DNA of 64,000 bases from Stomoxys calcitrans (GCF_963082655.1 NC_081555.1:91551272-91615271), one strand, 5' to 3'. Shown: positions 9,136 through 21,414, counted from the stretch's first letter. Notes: generated from the letters alone by a model not told the origin. Made by a program: numbers and translations.

Positions 9136-11640
9136 AAGCCAGTAATCGGCTTATTGTGCGCTCTAAAAACTATAAAGTAACCTCAAAAAAGAAAATTTTA
9201 AGTTAGGAATTCCGTGCTACTTACAAAATCCTTAATTGTTTTCAATGCCACTCCCCTTAGTTGGTTCATATCTGATATTGTGTCTCCACCTAAGTACCGG
9301 TATCTGTTGGACGCGAAAGCCGGGCAATGACAAAGGATATGCTCTAACGTCTCATCATCTTCCCCGCATGCCCTACACATGCTATCACTTGCCGCACCGA
9401 TTTTACTTAAGTGAGCTCGTAGTCCCATGTGTCCCGTTATGATACCAATAGCTTTAGTGACCTCCTTCTTGCTTCCTTTCAGCAATAGCCTCGCCTTCTC
9501 ACGATCTGGATCCCCCCATAGGATTTTCGCCGTCCTACCGACCGTTTCGCTGTTCCACAATGTTGCATGCGCAATCGTCGCCCACTCCCTTAACTCGGAC
9601 TGCGTCGACCCGAAAGGCTTTGGGTTAACCAAGTTTATTGACGGCAATCCTCTGGCCTTCACCGCCAAATCGTCTGCCCTTTCATTTCCACTTCCTCCGT
9701 TATAGCCCGGCACCCAAACGATCCGGTTTTTCCCATGCTCAGAGAAGGCGTTAATCTCTTTCTTACACTGTAAGATTGTTCGCGACCTTTCCGTCCTGGT
9801 TGTTATTGCCCTTATGGCAATTTTACTGTCGGTAAAGATGTTCACACTCGACGTCCTCGCGTTAGCACCACATCATTTCACGCATTCCGTGATCGCCCGG
9901 ATCTCCGCCTGCAGGACCGTATTATGGTCAGGCAGTCTAAAACAGAGGTCAGTCCTTGGGGTTTCAATGTAAACCCCCAGGCCCACTCTGTCCTCTAGCT
10001 TTGATCCATCCGTGTAACATGATCTTCCAGATGGCAATACTAGGGTTCCGTCAATGAAAGACTGTGCCGATGGCAGCAGTGCGTCGCACTCGACTTCAAG
10101 GTTCATCTCAGGTATCCGATAGGAAACCTGGAAGAAGGTGGAGAGGTTTCGCCTCGATTATACCGCGATGGTATGAGCTGCTCCCATCCTCAATCAATTC
10201 TCCCATCGCCTTAAGTCTCATAGCCGTAGTGGCTGTCTCACACTTAATCTGTGTGTCAATAGGTTGGATATCTAGAATAGTCTCCAGTGCCCTAGTGGGC
10301 GTGATCCTCATCACTCCGCCTATGCCAAGACAACATGTTCTCTGAACCTGTTGTATGGTCCTTATGTTGCACTTTTTCTCCATAGCAGTCCACCAAACTA
10401 CTGAGGCGTAAGTTAGTATTGGTCTAATCACGCTCCTGTAGAGCCAGTGGACTATCCTAGGATTCAGGCCCCATTTCGAGCCTACGGCCCGTCTACATAG
10501 TGCCCAACATTTGTGAGCCTTCTCAGTACGCTCCTGAATGTGACACTTCCAATTCAGTTTTCTGTCCAAGATTACACCTAAGTGTTTGGCCTTGTTAGAT
10601 ATATAAATCGTCTTATTGAGGAAACGTGGTGCGTTAATTTCGCCCACCTTCGTCTTCCTCGTGAACAGGCATATTTCAGTCTTGTCTGGGTTAAAATTGA
10701 GACCTTTGGGTCTAGCCCAGTCATATGCCATATGCAAGACCCTTTCGCCCCATCTGCATAGCTCGTTCGGATCCTTACCTCTTAGAAGTATTATAACATC
10801 ATAGCGTAGCAGACGGGTTCAAATCCCTCCTCAGTCAGCATCCGTAACAGATCATTTATGGTGGTCACCTATAGGTGTGGCGATAAAATGCCTCCCTGTG
10901 GCGTGCCCTATGCCACTTTCTCCCTTATATTTATGCTATTGGACACACAATTTATCCACCTGTTCCTAAGCATATAGTTTATCCAGTATCTAAGGACCGG
11001 GTCCACCCGGTACTGGTCTAAGGATTGGATCAGTTTGTCGCTCCGCACATAGTTAAAAGCCCCCTCGATGTCAATGCATACCGCCAGTGTGTACGTTTTG
11101 GCATCGAACGATTCTTCTATTTTATGCCCAACCCCGTGCAGGGCAGTCTCCACAGACCTTCCCTTGACAAAGGCATGCTGTTTGTATTTGAGCAGTTCGC
11201 TCGATGTCATACTCTTTATCATGGTGTCCACGATACGTTCCATGGTTTTGAGTAGAAAGGACGTAAGGCTTATGGGTCTGTATGCCTTTGATGTCGCATA
11301 ACTTGCCTTGCCGGGCTTAGGTATAAACACCAGCCTTGCCTCCTGCCAGGCTTTCGGAGTATATAAAAGTCCTAGGCACGCTGTGAAAATTTTGGCCAGA
11401 TAAGGCGCCAGATAGTCGATCTCCTTTTTTAGTAACGCCGGAAATATCCCATCAGGTCCGGGTGACTTAAATGGTTTGACGCTCCTCAATGATTCCTTCA
11501 CCATAAATTTCGTTATTATAAACCTTCGATCAACGTCATTATTCCAAGATTCCAGTGTCTCCATGAGTCCTGTGGAAATGGGTTTTCATCAAAAGCCTTA
11601 ACATGTCCTCCGTTGTCTCTGCTCTCACTCCCATATTGTC
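9136..11640 (-). mobile_element. Non-LTR retrotransposon with reverse transcriptase and RNase H (degenerate, copy 1)
   Basis: In transcription order (right to left). RT fingers and palm at 11564-10908: KSPGPDGIFPALL, FIPKPGK, AYRPISLTS and the first catalytic Asp in CIDIEGAFN. Then a frame-broken stretch around 10900-10800 where YADD should be; only RYDVIILLRGKD is left. RT thumb follows at 10737-10108 (KHLGVILDRKLNWK). RNase H starts at 10106 (CYTDGSK), is cut by a stop at 9873, and resumes at 9845 (TDSKIAIRA, GNERADDLAV). A Cys/His tail (CRACGEDD, LEHILCHC) ends at 9198. An RT-RNase H order places it near the I/LOA/R1 group, clade not resolved. Several stops and the lost YADD make it dead. 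No 5' ORF is visible; it is truncated where a DINE begins at 11640. Confidence 0.85.
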
Positions 11641-12902
11641 TAATAAATTCGTCATTCTGTTTGTAACACCTCGAAATATGCGTCTAAAACCCCATAAAGT
11701 ATTTATATTCTTGATCGACGTGTGATTTTGAGTCGATCTAGCCATGTCCGTCTGTCTGTCGAAAGCACGCTAACTTTCGAAGGAGTAAAGCTAGCCGCTT
11801 GAAATTTTGCACAAATACTTTTTATTAGTGTAGGTCGGTTGGTATTGTAAATGGGCCAAATCGGTCCATGTTTTGATATAGCTGCCATATAAATCGATCT
11901 TGGGTCTTGACTTCTTGAGCCTCTGGAGTGCGCAATTCTTATCCGATTGGAATGAAATTTTGCACGACGTGTTTTGTAATGATATCCAACAACTCTGCCA
12001 AGTATGGTTCAAATCGGTCCATGACCTGATATAGCTGTCATATAAACCTATCTTGGGTCTTGACTTCTTGAGCCTGTAGAGTGCGCAATTCTTATCCAAT
12101 TTTATTGAAATTTTGCACGTAGTGTTTTGGTACGCTAAGTATGGTTTAAATCGGTCCATAACATGATATAGCTGCCATATAAAGCGATCTTGGGTCTAGA
12201 CTTCTTAAGCCTCTAGAGAGCGTAATTCTCGTCCGATTTAACTGAAATTGTGCACATAGTGTTTTGGTATCACTTCCAACAACTATGCTATGATTCAAAT
12301 CGGTTCAAAATCTGGTATAGCTGTCATATAAACCGATCTTGGATCTTGACTTCTTGAGCCCATAGAGCGCGCAAATCTCATCCGATTTGGCTGAAATTTT
12401 GCATGAGGTGTTTTGTTATGACTTCCAATATCTGTGCTAAGTATGGCGTAAATCGGCATATAACCTGATATAGCTGCCATATAAACCGATCTGTGTCTTG
12501 ATTTCTTGAACCTCTAGAGGTCGCAATTCTTATCCGATTTGGCTGAAATTTTCTACAACGGCTTCTCTCATGACCCTCAACATACGTGTCTTATATGGTC
12601 TGAATCGATCCATAGCTTGATACAGCTCCCATATAAACCTATCTCCCGAGGTTGCTTCTTGAGCCCCTACAAGGTGCAATTCTTATCCGAATGAACTGAA
12701 ATATTACACAATGACTTCTACAATGTTCAGCATACATTTATGGTCCGAATCGGACGATATAGCTCCCATAGCATAACAGTTTTTATTCAATATTCTATGA
12801 TCGTCTAAAAAGAGATACCGCGCATAGAACTCGACAAATACGATCAACAGTGGAGGGTATATAAGATTCGCCCCGGTCGAACTAAGCACGCTTTTACTTG
12901 TT
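11640..12902 (+). repeat. DINE-1/Helentron-like element, family A, near full length
   Basis: Conserved core from TTCGTCATTCTGTTTGTAAC through GATCTAGCCATGTCCGTC. Then about six body monomers (ATATAGCTGCCATATAAA, TTGACTTCTTGAGCCTCTAG, CCGATTTGGCTGAAATTTTG), then GTGGAGGGTATATAAGATTC, the terminal hairpin and CGCTTTTACTTGTTTT. The TATACCC start is eroded at the junction with the retrotransposon. Confidence 0.8.
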
Positions 12903-12919
12903 TTAACATATTGTTACAT

Positions 12920-13880
12920 TAATTTTTATACCCCCCTGATGGGGGTATATCCATCTTGTCATTCCGTTTGCAACACATCGAAATATTCATTTCCGACCCT
13001 ATAAAGTATATATATATTCTTGATCAGCGTCTAAATCTACGACAATCTAGCCATGTCCGTCCGTCTGTGTGTAGAAATCACGCTTCAGTCTTTAAAAAAT
13101 AGAGATATTGAGCTGAAATTTTGCACAGATTCTTGTTTTGTCCATTAGCAGGTTGAGTTCGAAGATATAGCCCCCTTATAGACCGATCCGATGGTTTAGG
13201 GTCTTAGGCCTTTAAAGCCACATTTATTATACGATTTTGCTGAAATTTGGGACAGTGAGTTGTGTTAGGCCCTCTGACATATTTTTTCAATTGGGCTCAG
13301 ATCGGTCCAGATTTGGAAATAACTGCCGTATAGACCGATCTCTCGATTGAAGGTCTTAGGCCCATAGAAGGCACATTTATTGTCCGATATGGCCGACATT
13401 TGCGACAGTGAGTTATGTTAGGCCCTTTGACATCCTTTTGCAATTTCGCTCAGATCGGTCCCGATTTGGATATAGCTGCCATATAGACCGATCTCTCGAT
13501 TTAAGGTCTTGGACCCATAAAAGGCACATTTATTGTTCGATATCGCCGACATTTGCGACAGTGAGTTGTGCTAGGCCCTATGACATCCTTTTTCAATTTG
13601 GCTCAGATCGGTCCAGATTTGGATATAGCTGTCATATAGACCGATCTCTCGATTTAAGGTTTTGGGCCTATAAAATTCGCATTTATGGTCCGATGTTGCC
13701 GAAATTTTGGGTTAATTTGGCTCAGATCGGTCCAGATTTGGATATAGACCGATCTCTCGATTTATGGTTTTGGAGCCATAAAAGGCGCCCTTGTTGTTCG
13801 ATTTCACTGAAATTTGACACCGTGGCGTATGTGGTTCAGATCGGTCTATATTTGGATAGAGTTACCAAAGAGGACGTATA
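12920..13880 (+). repeat. DINE-1-like element, family B, hairpin end missing
   Basis: Starts with TATACCCCCCTGATGGGGG, then TTCCGTTTGCAACACATCG, a (TA)n/(GTCY)n core and about five family B monomers (GACCGATCTCTCGATTTAAG, CCCATAAAAGGCACATTTA, GACATTTGCGACAGTGAGTT). The long open frame over 13408-13929 is tandem monomers, not a gene. The end is lost near 13880. Confidence 0.75.
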
Positions 13881-14022
13881 TTTTGTTTTTTTCTTTTGCC
13901 AATCATGGATTTTTCTGGGAATCTATTAAAAATTTTATTTTTTTTTTATTATATATATTTTTCAAAAAGTTATAAAATAAAACTCAAGAGAAATTCCTTT
14001 TTTTTAAAGAAATGCAAAATAA

Positions 14023-14028
14023 TTTATT
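14023..14028 (-). terminator. Candidate polyadenylation signal of the third Yp gene
   Basis: AATAAA on the minus strand about 215 bases downstream of the stop at 14244. Cleavage site not determined. Confidence 0.45.
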
Positions 14029-14243
14029 TGTTAACAAAGTGAGCGCCAACCAATTTTGTTCTTATTGTTTAGCTTTTTTGTTAGTTGTTACTTGATGGTT
14101 TCATACTGAAGCTTGAGGGCTACTTAAATCTAATGGACAACTTGTATCTGAATCGGTTTCTTAGATCACTCTTCCTGGTATCTCATTGTTTGTGGGTCAT
14201 CTTGCAGTTGTTATCATAGTCGATGCGGGCAGTTTCGTTTTGT

Positions 14244-15691
14244 TTATTCAAAACGTTTGGCATTTTCCCAGGACTTTTTGTGGGAAACTTGGTTGAACAT
14301 CTTGGGGGAGCTCCTCTTGCCATAGGGACGTTGGGCATTGACTTCCAAGATGAAGTCACCTTCCAAATCGGTAGCAAGATCGATGCCCATGTAAGCACGC
14401 TTGCCATAGCCATTGTTGATCATGTAGTTCTCGAGGGAGCTGGCTTCGACGGCGGGGAAGTTGCGTTCATTACCGGGACGAACAGATTCGGCAAACAATT
14501 CGGTGGCGAGCATGGAGGCTTCAACAACATTGTTGGTACCGGGAACACCAGCGCTGGGGCCATTGGGGAAGATGTCAACATTGCCAACACGGGTGGTGGT
14601 GCCCATGCCCAAGGCAGAGGTGTGGATGGCATCGACGAATTTGGCGTCACCACGGCTAAGGCCGCTCAAAGTTTCGGCATCATCGGCATACACTTTGGAG
14701 GGGTCCAAGGCAGTGATGCGGTACAATTTGTGGCCAGTCTTGCGTTTGTATTCTTGGCCAGCGGCACCAGCAACATGGGCGGCAACATTTTGGCCGATAA
14801 CATGGACATTATCGTGGGGGGTATTCATTTTGACAATTTCGCGACCGATCATGGCACCGGTTTCCTCGATGTCCAAAGTGGCTTGGTGTTTCAAGTCGTG
14901 CAATTTTTCGCCCAAGGCGATGACCTAAAAGAAAGCCAACAAAACGGCATTAGTTGCATGTCCAAGAATCAATTTTCACCATCTAGGGAAGAGGGGAAGA
15001 GGGCAGTGGGTTAGGTGTTACTTACCACAAGATTGCCGGAGCTTTGTTTGCCAGATTCCCACTCATCTTCATTATCATTTTCTTCATAATCGAAGTGACG
15101 TTTGTTGCTGTTACGGGCAAATTTGGCATAGGTGTTCTTTTGTCTTTGACCACTGTAACGTTCAACATAGGCGTTAACCAATTCATTGTTGGGCTCCTCC
15201 ACGGTCTTGGTGGTTTCGGGCAAGCCGGTGATGAAGATGGTGACCTCGCCATTACCAAAGTTAGATTGTTGGTTAGCGGTGGCAGCCAATTTGTCCAAAG
15301 TGGTGGGAACCTTTTGGCCATTCGACTTGACAATGTATGCGGGCACACTGCTGGGGTTGGGCACATAGTCTGCGGTCAATTCATTGTTGATTTGGGCAAC
15401 ATGGTCTGCAAAGAAACGGGAGAACTCCTCATTAACTGGGAACTAGTTTCCTACCCGTGTTTACTTACAGATTGTCTGCAAAGCCTGGGCACCCTCTTCC
15501 AAGGGCATATTTTCCAAACGCTCCACGGTGACCTCGGAAAGGGAGGGGGTCTTCTCCAATTGCGACATGGACAACCATTGGGCTGGCTTCAATTTGTTGC
15601 TGGAGGACGAGTATTGGTGGTGATGATTGGGTGCTGCACAAACAGCGGCAGCCAAAAAGGCCACAATACAAATAGCTTTCAAAGGATTCAT
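14244..15691 (-). CDS. Yp: Yolk protein (lipase-like vitellogenin), third gene, three exons
   Basis: Exons 15691-15469, 15405-15026 and 14924-14244 (stop TAA), 427 aa. Introns are 63 bp (GTAAGT...TTTGCAG, phase 1) and 101 bp (GTAAGT...TTTTAG, phase 0), at the same positions as in the second gene. Signal peptide MNPLKAICIVAFLAAAVCA; then His- and Ser-rich (NHHHQYSSSS). The middle of exon 2 ends in an acidic low-complexity segment (FDYEENDNEDEWESG) absent from the second gene, which accounts for most of the extra length. The lipase fold shows EVTIFITGLP, HVIGQN, ITALDPSKVY, RGDAKFVDAIHTSALGMG, VDIFPNGP and LFAESV. The nucleophile elbow is G-Q-N-V-A (about 245-249), so catalysis is not expected. 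Frame intact. A 37-copy 41-bp repeat begins about 430 bp upstream of the inferred start site. Confidence 0.95.
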
Positions 15692-15785
15692 AACTGTTTA
15701 CAACTTTCTGCAGCCTTCTTCAAAGCTTTTTGTTTTCAATTCTCGGTAAATTTGCAACTTACTAAAACCTTTACAATGATCCAAG

Positions 15786-15824
15786 TGATCTGTGTATTCT
15801 CCAAGCCTCAACCAAGTTTTTATA
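15786..15824 (-). promoter_or_regulatory. Core promoter of the third Yp gene (TATA and initiator)
   Basis: TATAAA at 15824-15819 on the minus strand and a TCACTT initiator-like sequence with its A at 15786, 38 bases on. The inferred leader is about 95 nt. A TCATTGT heptamer (Doublesex-like with one mismatch) lies upstream at 16043-16049. Confidence 0.65.
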
Positions 15825-16217
15825 CTTTCGAATGTTGGTATTATTGTTACCAGCAATTTTAGTTACCGCCAACGCTTAATGTTTGCGTTGACATTTTTTT
15901 GCATAAAATTTGTCTATGCGTAAAAAAAGGTTTTTTTCGTATACTTTTTTTTGCCAGTGCCATGCTCATCAATTTTCTCAGCTTGAAAAAGAACTTCGCA
16001 ATCAATATTGCAACGATCGATGTTCTATATAGAAAAAAAAGTTCATTGTTCTGTCCAAAGTCATTAACCTTTTGAATTAGTTCTGGACTTTGGAGATTGG
16101 TTTCAGAAATGTTTGAGTATGATTTTTTGCAATTGGAAAAAGAGTTCATGTTCTAGAATTCAATATGAAATAGTTTAAGGTCTATTTTTAGGTCATGGAC
16201 TTATTGTGTGCTCTCCA
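15825..16217. other. Third Yp gene upstream region, between promoter and 41-bp array
   Basis: Unique AT-rich sequence with no gene or known repeat. It contains the TCATTGT motif at 16043-16049 and separates the TATA box from the minisatellite by about 390 bp. Confidence 0.5.
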
Positions 16218-17734
16218 ATTCAGCCTGGCTGAATAAGAGTTTCTTTAGAAAATCTTCAATTCAGCCTGGCTGAATAAGAGTTTCTTTAGATAATCTTCAA
16301 TTCAGCCTGGCTGAATAAGAGTTTCTTTAGAAAATCTTCAATTCAGCCTGGCTGAATAAGAGTTTCTTTAGAAAATCTTCAATTCAGCCTGGCTAAATAA
16401 GAGTTTCTTTAGAAAATCTTCAATTCAGCCTGGCTAAATAAGAGTTTCTTTAGAAAATCTTCAATTCAGCCTGGCTGAATAAGAGTTTCTTTAGAAAATC
16501 TTCAATTCAGTCTGGCTGAATAAGAGTTTCTTTAGAAAATCTTCAATTCAGCCTGGCTGAATAAGAGTTTCTTTAGAAAATCTTCAATTCAGCCTGGCTG
16601 AATAAGAGTTTCTTTAGAAAATCTTCAATTCAGCCTGGCTGAATAAGAGTTTCTTTAGAAAATCTTCAATTCAGCCTGGCTGAATAAGAGTTTCTTTAGA
16701 AAATCTTCAATTCAGCCTGGCTGAATAAGAGTTTCTTTAGAAAATCTTCAATGCAGCCTGGCTGAATAAGAGTTTCTTTAGAAAATCTTCAATTCAGCCT
16801 GGCTGAATAAGAGTTTCTTTAGAAAATCTTCAATTCAGCCTGGCTGAATAAGAGTTTCTTTAGAAAATCTTCAATTCAGCCTGGCTGAATAAGAGTTTCT
16901 TTAGAAAATCTTCAATTCAGCCTGGCTGAATAAGAGTTTCTTTAGAAAATCTTCAATTCAGCCTGGCTGAATAAGAGTTTCTTTAGAAAATCTTCAATTC
17001 AGCCTGGCTGAATAAGAGTTTCTTTAGAAAATCTTCAATTCAGCCTGGCTGAATAAGAGTTTCTTTAGAAAATCTTCAATTCAGCCTGGCTGAATAAGAG
17101 TTTCTTTAGAAAATCTTCAATTCAGCCTGGCTGAATAAGAGTTTCTTTAGAAAATCTTCAATTCAGCCTGGCTGAATAAGAGTTTCTTTAGAAAATCTTC
17201 AATTCAGCCTGGCTGAATAAGAGTTTCTTTAGAAAATCTTCAATTCAGCCTGGCTGAATAAGAGTTTCTTTAGAAAATCTTCAATTCAGCCTGGCTGAAT
17301 AAGAGTTTCTTTAGAAAATCTTCAATTCAGCCTGGCTGAATAAGAGTTTCTTTAGAAAATCTTCAATTCAGCCTGGCTGAATAAGAGTTTCTTTAGAAAA
17401 TCTTCAATTCAGCCTGGCTGAATAAGAGTTTCTTTAGAAAATCTTCAATTCAGCCTGGCTGAATAAGAGTTTCTTTAGAAAATCTTCAATTCAGCCTGGC
17501 TGAATAAGAGTTTCTTTAGAAAATCTTCAATTCAGCCTGGCTGAATAAGAGTTTCTTTAGATAATCTTCAATTCAGCCTGGCTGAATCAGAGTTTCTTTA
17601 GAAAATCTTCAATTCAGCCTGGCTGAATAAGAGTTTCTTTAGAAAATCTTCAATTCAGCCTGGCTGAATAAGAGTTTCTTTAGAAAATCTTCAATTCAGC
17701 CTGGCTGAATAAGATTTTCTTTAGAAAAAAAACA
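16218..17734. repeat. 41-bp minisatellite, 37 copies, each with a 17-bp perfect dyad
   Basis: Unit starts fall exactly every 41 bp from 16218 to 17694, so 37 units contain no insertion or deletion. The unit opens with the perfect inverted repeat ATTCAGCC-T-GGCTGAAT (positions 1-17) and contains a second dyad TTTCT-TT-AGAAA (23-34). Substitutions are few: GATAATC in units 2 and 33, GGCTAAAT in units 5 and 6, CAGTCTGG in unit 8, ATGCAGCC in unit 14, GAATCAG in unit 34 and a degraded unit 37. Units 15-32 read identically. It lies in the upstream flank of the third Yp gene and matches no mobile element in the window. It is not CRISPR: there are no unique spacers and the genome is eukaryotic. Confidence 0.98.
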
Positions 17735-18827
17735 TCGATTTTGTTTCATATATATACGATATAAGCATAAGTGCAACTCAATTTTCTCTTCAACACACTT
17801 ACTATGTATAAAATAACTTGAGTTGAAACAAAGCAACGCTTAGTAGAAATCTATAAAAGTAAAAGACAATCATGATCTATGTATCAAAATATGTTTTTGC
17901 GAATTTTATTGATGATTGGAATTTTTGGGGAATGAAATTTGGGCTTAGGAAATAACACCCCGAATCCACAATTAAAATATGCCCCAAACATGTATGTGGA
18001 CAACAATAGAAAATTGTTGGGTCCGATTTTCGTTTTATTTTGGGCCCTTTTGTGTGTAGCAATTGGGACCAATTTGGGATTTCCCTCAAGTAAACTTGAA
18101 CCTTTCCAATTAAATTGGGCTAAATAATATTGGAGCAGATTGCAATATTTTTGGGGACTAATTTCATAAATTTGGGGCTTAAATGCATTTATTTTGCGTC
18201 AAGTTCATCAAATTTAAGTGAGAGGTGTCAAAAAATAAATGAAACCTGACAAATAAATAATTTTTGTAAAAAAAAATGTCAACATGTTTTATAATATGCA
18301 ATTTGTCTGAAATTTCGTACAACGATACGTGCCAAATATGGGGTATCTAGATTTTCCTGTTGCCCATATAAATCAACCCAAGAAAAACCCTGGATGACCG
18401 GGGAGATTCCCCCTAGATGACCGGGGATGACTGTGGGAAATATCCAATTTCTCTGCGACCAAAACTTGGTTTTGCTTGCCTAATAATCCCAACATGTGTT
18501 CCGTCACGAATTTGCTGCCCCATCTTTCGATGAAGCCGTTGCCTATGTGGGCTGGGTGATGTCCATCTTTCTCACCAGGTCAAGCTTTGCTCCCAGGGTG
18601 TGTGGATACTTCCGACGGGCTTCTTGACGGTATCAATGCATTCTGCTGACGCAAAGTGAAGCGTACAGTTGTCCCCTCTATACCCGCAGCTCATCATTAT
18701 TACGAGATGGTCTGACTGGAAAGTTTATACATATAAAGTTTATCCAAAATAAAATTTGATAATATTTTACCATGAATAATGTTAAGTAGAAAACTTACAT
18801 CCAGCATAATGCGTCGATTTTTCAAAC
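17735..18827. other. Unassigned sequence right of the 41-bp array
   Basis: 17735-18360 is AT-rich, no coding. 18370-18720 is GC-richer and could be a decayed retrotransposon piece: the reverse strand gives a short WGSKFVTEHMLGLLG-like peptide suggestive of an integrase-type region. This is too weak to assign. Confidence 0.3.
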
Positions 18828-20400
18828 ATAGGTTAGGTTGAAAAGAGAGTGCGGATATCTAAAAAATTAACAACAAAAAAGAAAATCAAAGTTAGGTTTT
18901 CTGTGCTTATTACAAAATCCTTACTACTTGTCCATGCCACGCCCCTAAGTTGGTTCATGTCTGGTATTGTGGCCCCACCTATATGACGGTATCTGTTAGC
19001 TGGGCAATGACATAGGAAATGCTCCAACGTTTCATCATCTTCCCCACATGCCCTACATATGCTATCACTTGCAGCACTGATACTGATCTCTTTCTTACTT
19101 CCTTTCAATAATAGCCTCGTCTTCTCACGATTTGGATTTCCCCATAGGATTTTCGCCGTCCTACCGATTGTTTCGCTGTAACACAATGATGCATGCACAT
19201 TCTTCGCCCACTCACTTAACACGGACTGCGTCGACCCGAAAGGGTTCGAGTTAACCAAGTTTATTGACAGCAGTCCTCTGGCCTTCACCGCCAAATCGTC
19301 TGCCCTTTCATTTCCCCTAACTCCGCTATGGTCCTGCACCCAAACGATGCGGATTTTGCCATCCTCAAAGAAGGCGTTAATATCTTTCTTACACTGCAAG
19401 ACTGTTCGTGATCTTACCGTCCTGGTTGTAGCAATTTTATATGTCTGTAATGATATTCACACTCGACGTCCTCGCGTTAGCACCACACCACTTCGCGCAT
19501 TCCGTGATCGCCCGGATCTCCGCTTGCATGACCGTATTATGGTCAGGCAGTATAAAACAGATCTCAATACTTGGGTTCTCAATATAGACCGCCAGACTCA
19601 CTCTGTCCTCTTGCTTTGATCCATCCGTAACATGATGGCAATACTAGGGTTTCGTCAATCAAAGACCGTGCCGTTGGCAGCAGTTCGTCTCACTCGACTT
19701 CAAGGTTCATCTCAGGTATACGATCGGAAACCTCTCCCCTTCCTTCCCCTTCCTTCCAGGTTTTCTATCTTCGCCTCGATTATAACGCGATGGTATGAGC
19801 TGCTCCCATCCTCAATCCATTCTCCTATCGTCTTAAGTCTCATAGCCGCAGTGGCTGCCTTACACTTAACCTGTATGTTTAGAATAGACTCCAGTACCGG
19901 AGTGGGGGTGGTCCTCATCGCTCCGCCTGTGCTAAGCCAAGATCTTCTCTGAACCTGTTGTATTATGCTTACGTTGCACTTTTTCTCCATCGCAGTCCAC
20001 ATAACTACTGAGGCATAAGTAACTATTGGCCTAATCACGCTCCTCTAGAGCCAGTGGACTATCCTCCGATTCAGGCCTCATTTCGAGCCTACGACCCGTC
20101 TACATAGTGTCCAATATCTGTTAGCCTTCTTGGTACTCTTCTGAATTTGACACTTCTAATTCAGTTTACTGTCCAAGATCACACCTAAATATTTGACCTA
20201 GTCAGATATCGAAATCGTTCTATTGAGGAAATGTGGTGCGTCAAATAGGTCCACCTTCGTCTTCCTCGTGAACAGCCAGATTTGAGACTTCTCTGGGTTA
20301 GCATTGAGACCCCTAGGCCTAGCCCAATCGTGTGCCATCTGCAAAACCCTTTCGACACTTCTGCATAGCAGGTTCGTATCCTTACCTTTAAAAGGTAAGT
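18828..20400 (-). mobile_element. Non-LTR retrotransposon, copy 2 (same family as 9136-11640), 5'-truncated
   Basis: Right to left: partial RT thumb (VRPIVTYASVV-like, 20038-19712), frame-broken RNase H start, then RNase H end and Cys/His tail at 19399-18833 (GNERADDLAVKARG, AKILWGNPNREK, CRACGEDDETLEHFLCHC). Matches copy 1 closely but has a deletion between SKKE and the CRACGEDD block and several frameshifts. The 3' flank CTTTTCAACCTAACCTATG recurs, slightly varied, at copy 3. Confidence 0.8.
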
Positions 20401-20414
20401 TGGTTAATTAACTA

Positions 20415-21055
20415 GATTCAATCTTTATTTATAGCTTGACAAATTTTGCTGATTCCAGCCACAACTCCTAAGGCAAAAAAATAAAAATTGCTTCTATATT
20501 GTATTTGAATGAATAAGGTAAACTGGGTCCTATACTACAGAACCGTACTCTAAGATACAGTACACAAAAGAAATATCCAACTTTTAGTAACCAATGGGTC
20601 CGAGAATTCTTTACTCCAGCGATTTATAAAGCCTATAATTCTATGAGCCTTATTAGTATTTACTGAAATATGCTCCCGGAAGTCTAGTCGGTGATCCAAA
20701 GGGATCCCAAGATCATCCATAGACAAAACAGATTCAATTAAGCGGTCATTAAAATAATAACTTGAATGTATGCTTCATAGTCTCAAAAGGTCATATGCTT
20801 AAATTTTTTAATGTTTTAATTTGTTCATGAAGTTTATTTTCGCAACAGTAAAAAAAAAAAAAAAAACTGTAAAGGCCAGATTGCTGTAAACTGTGATACG
20901 TATCGAGATAATAGGACAGGAATATTTTGGCATCATCCGCATACATAAGGACTTTAAAGCGGCGTTATAAATTTGGTAATTTATTTATGAACTGAGTAAA
21001 GAGTTTAGGATCAAGATGGCTCCTTTGTGGAACCTCAGAACTCACATTAATTTGT
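20415..21055 (-). mobile_element. Second type of non-LTR reverse transcriptase fragment
   Basis: Reverse-strand translation gives SHLDPKLFTQFINKLP, then VLMYADDAKIFLSYYLDT with an intact YADD at 20943-20932, then DLGIPLDHRLDFREHI and AHRIIGFINRWSKEF after frame changes. These are palm and thumb motifs of a Jockey-like element, clearly different from the RNase H element next to it. Multiple stops; no ends recognised. Confidence 0.7.
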
Positions 21056-21414
21056 ATTGATAGATCTCTTCAGAGTTCCACACAAGTTCGAAAATCCGCT
21101 CGTTAACCAGATCCTCCACTTCAGACCGATGGTCTGGTGGAATCTTACCGGATGCACTGCCGACATTGATGACTGTGCTTCCTTGCCACTCTGGCCTAAG
21201 AGGGCGGCTCCTTACCTTTTTCAGCGATCATATTTCCCTTCCGTAATGGCTGTGTAGTCCTTTAGGAAGTCACAGTCCTCCATGAAGACTTATAGACCCT
21301 GCGGGCTTCCCTCGTTCTTGTTCTGACTTTTTCACCCTCCGCAGGACACTGTCTGGAGTCTCCATTGCGGGAGGGCTGGCTTGGTCTTCCCAGAGTACTT
21401 GAAAGCGGGGAGCT
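21056..21414. other. Unassigned, probably decayed transposon
   Basis: A G/C-richer 360-bp stretch with no sustained frame and no match to other repeats in the window. It ends at the TATACCCACCACCGTGGG start of a DINE. Confidence 0.3.

Noticed and set aside
13408..13929. 173-codon frame with repeated SGRSRFGYSCHIDRSL-like peptides
   Set aside because: DINE family B monomers read in frame; same peptides appear at other DINE copies on either strand.
16218..17734. CRISPR-like regular array
   Set aside because: No unique spacers, units are fully repeated, and the DNA is from a fly genome.
16218..17734. Heat-shock elements in the 41-bp unit (TTC/GAA inverted repeats)
   Set aside because: TTC and GAA are separated by four bases, not the two required for heat-shock factor contacts.
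18828..18840. Telomere-like TTAGG repeats at retrotransposon 3' ends
   Set aside because: Only two CCTAA units, present at the 3' end of copies 2 and 3 as part of the element; flies lack TTAGG telomeres.
20932..20943. Intact YADD suggesting an active reverse transcriptase
   Set aside because: The surrounding frame has multiple stops and shifts and no 5' or 3' ends.
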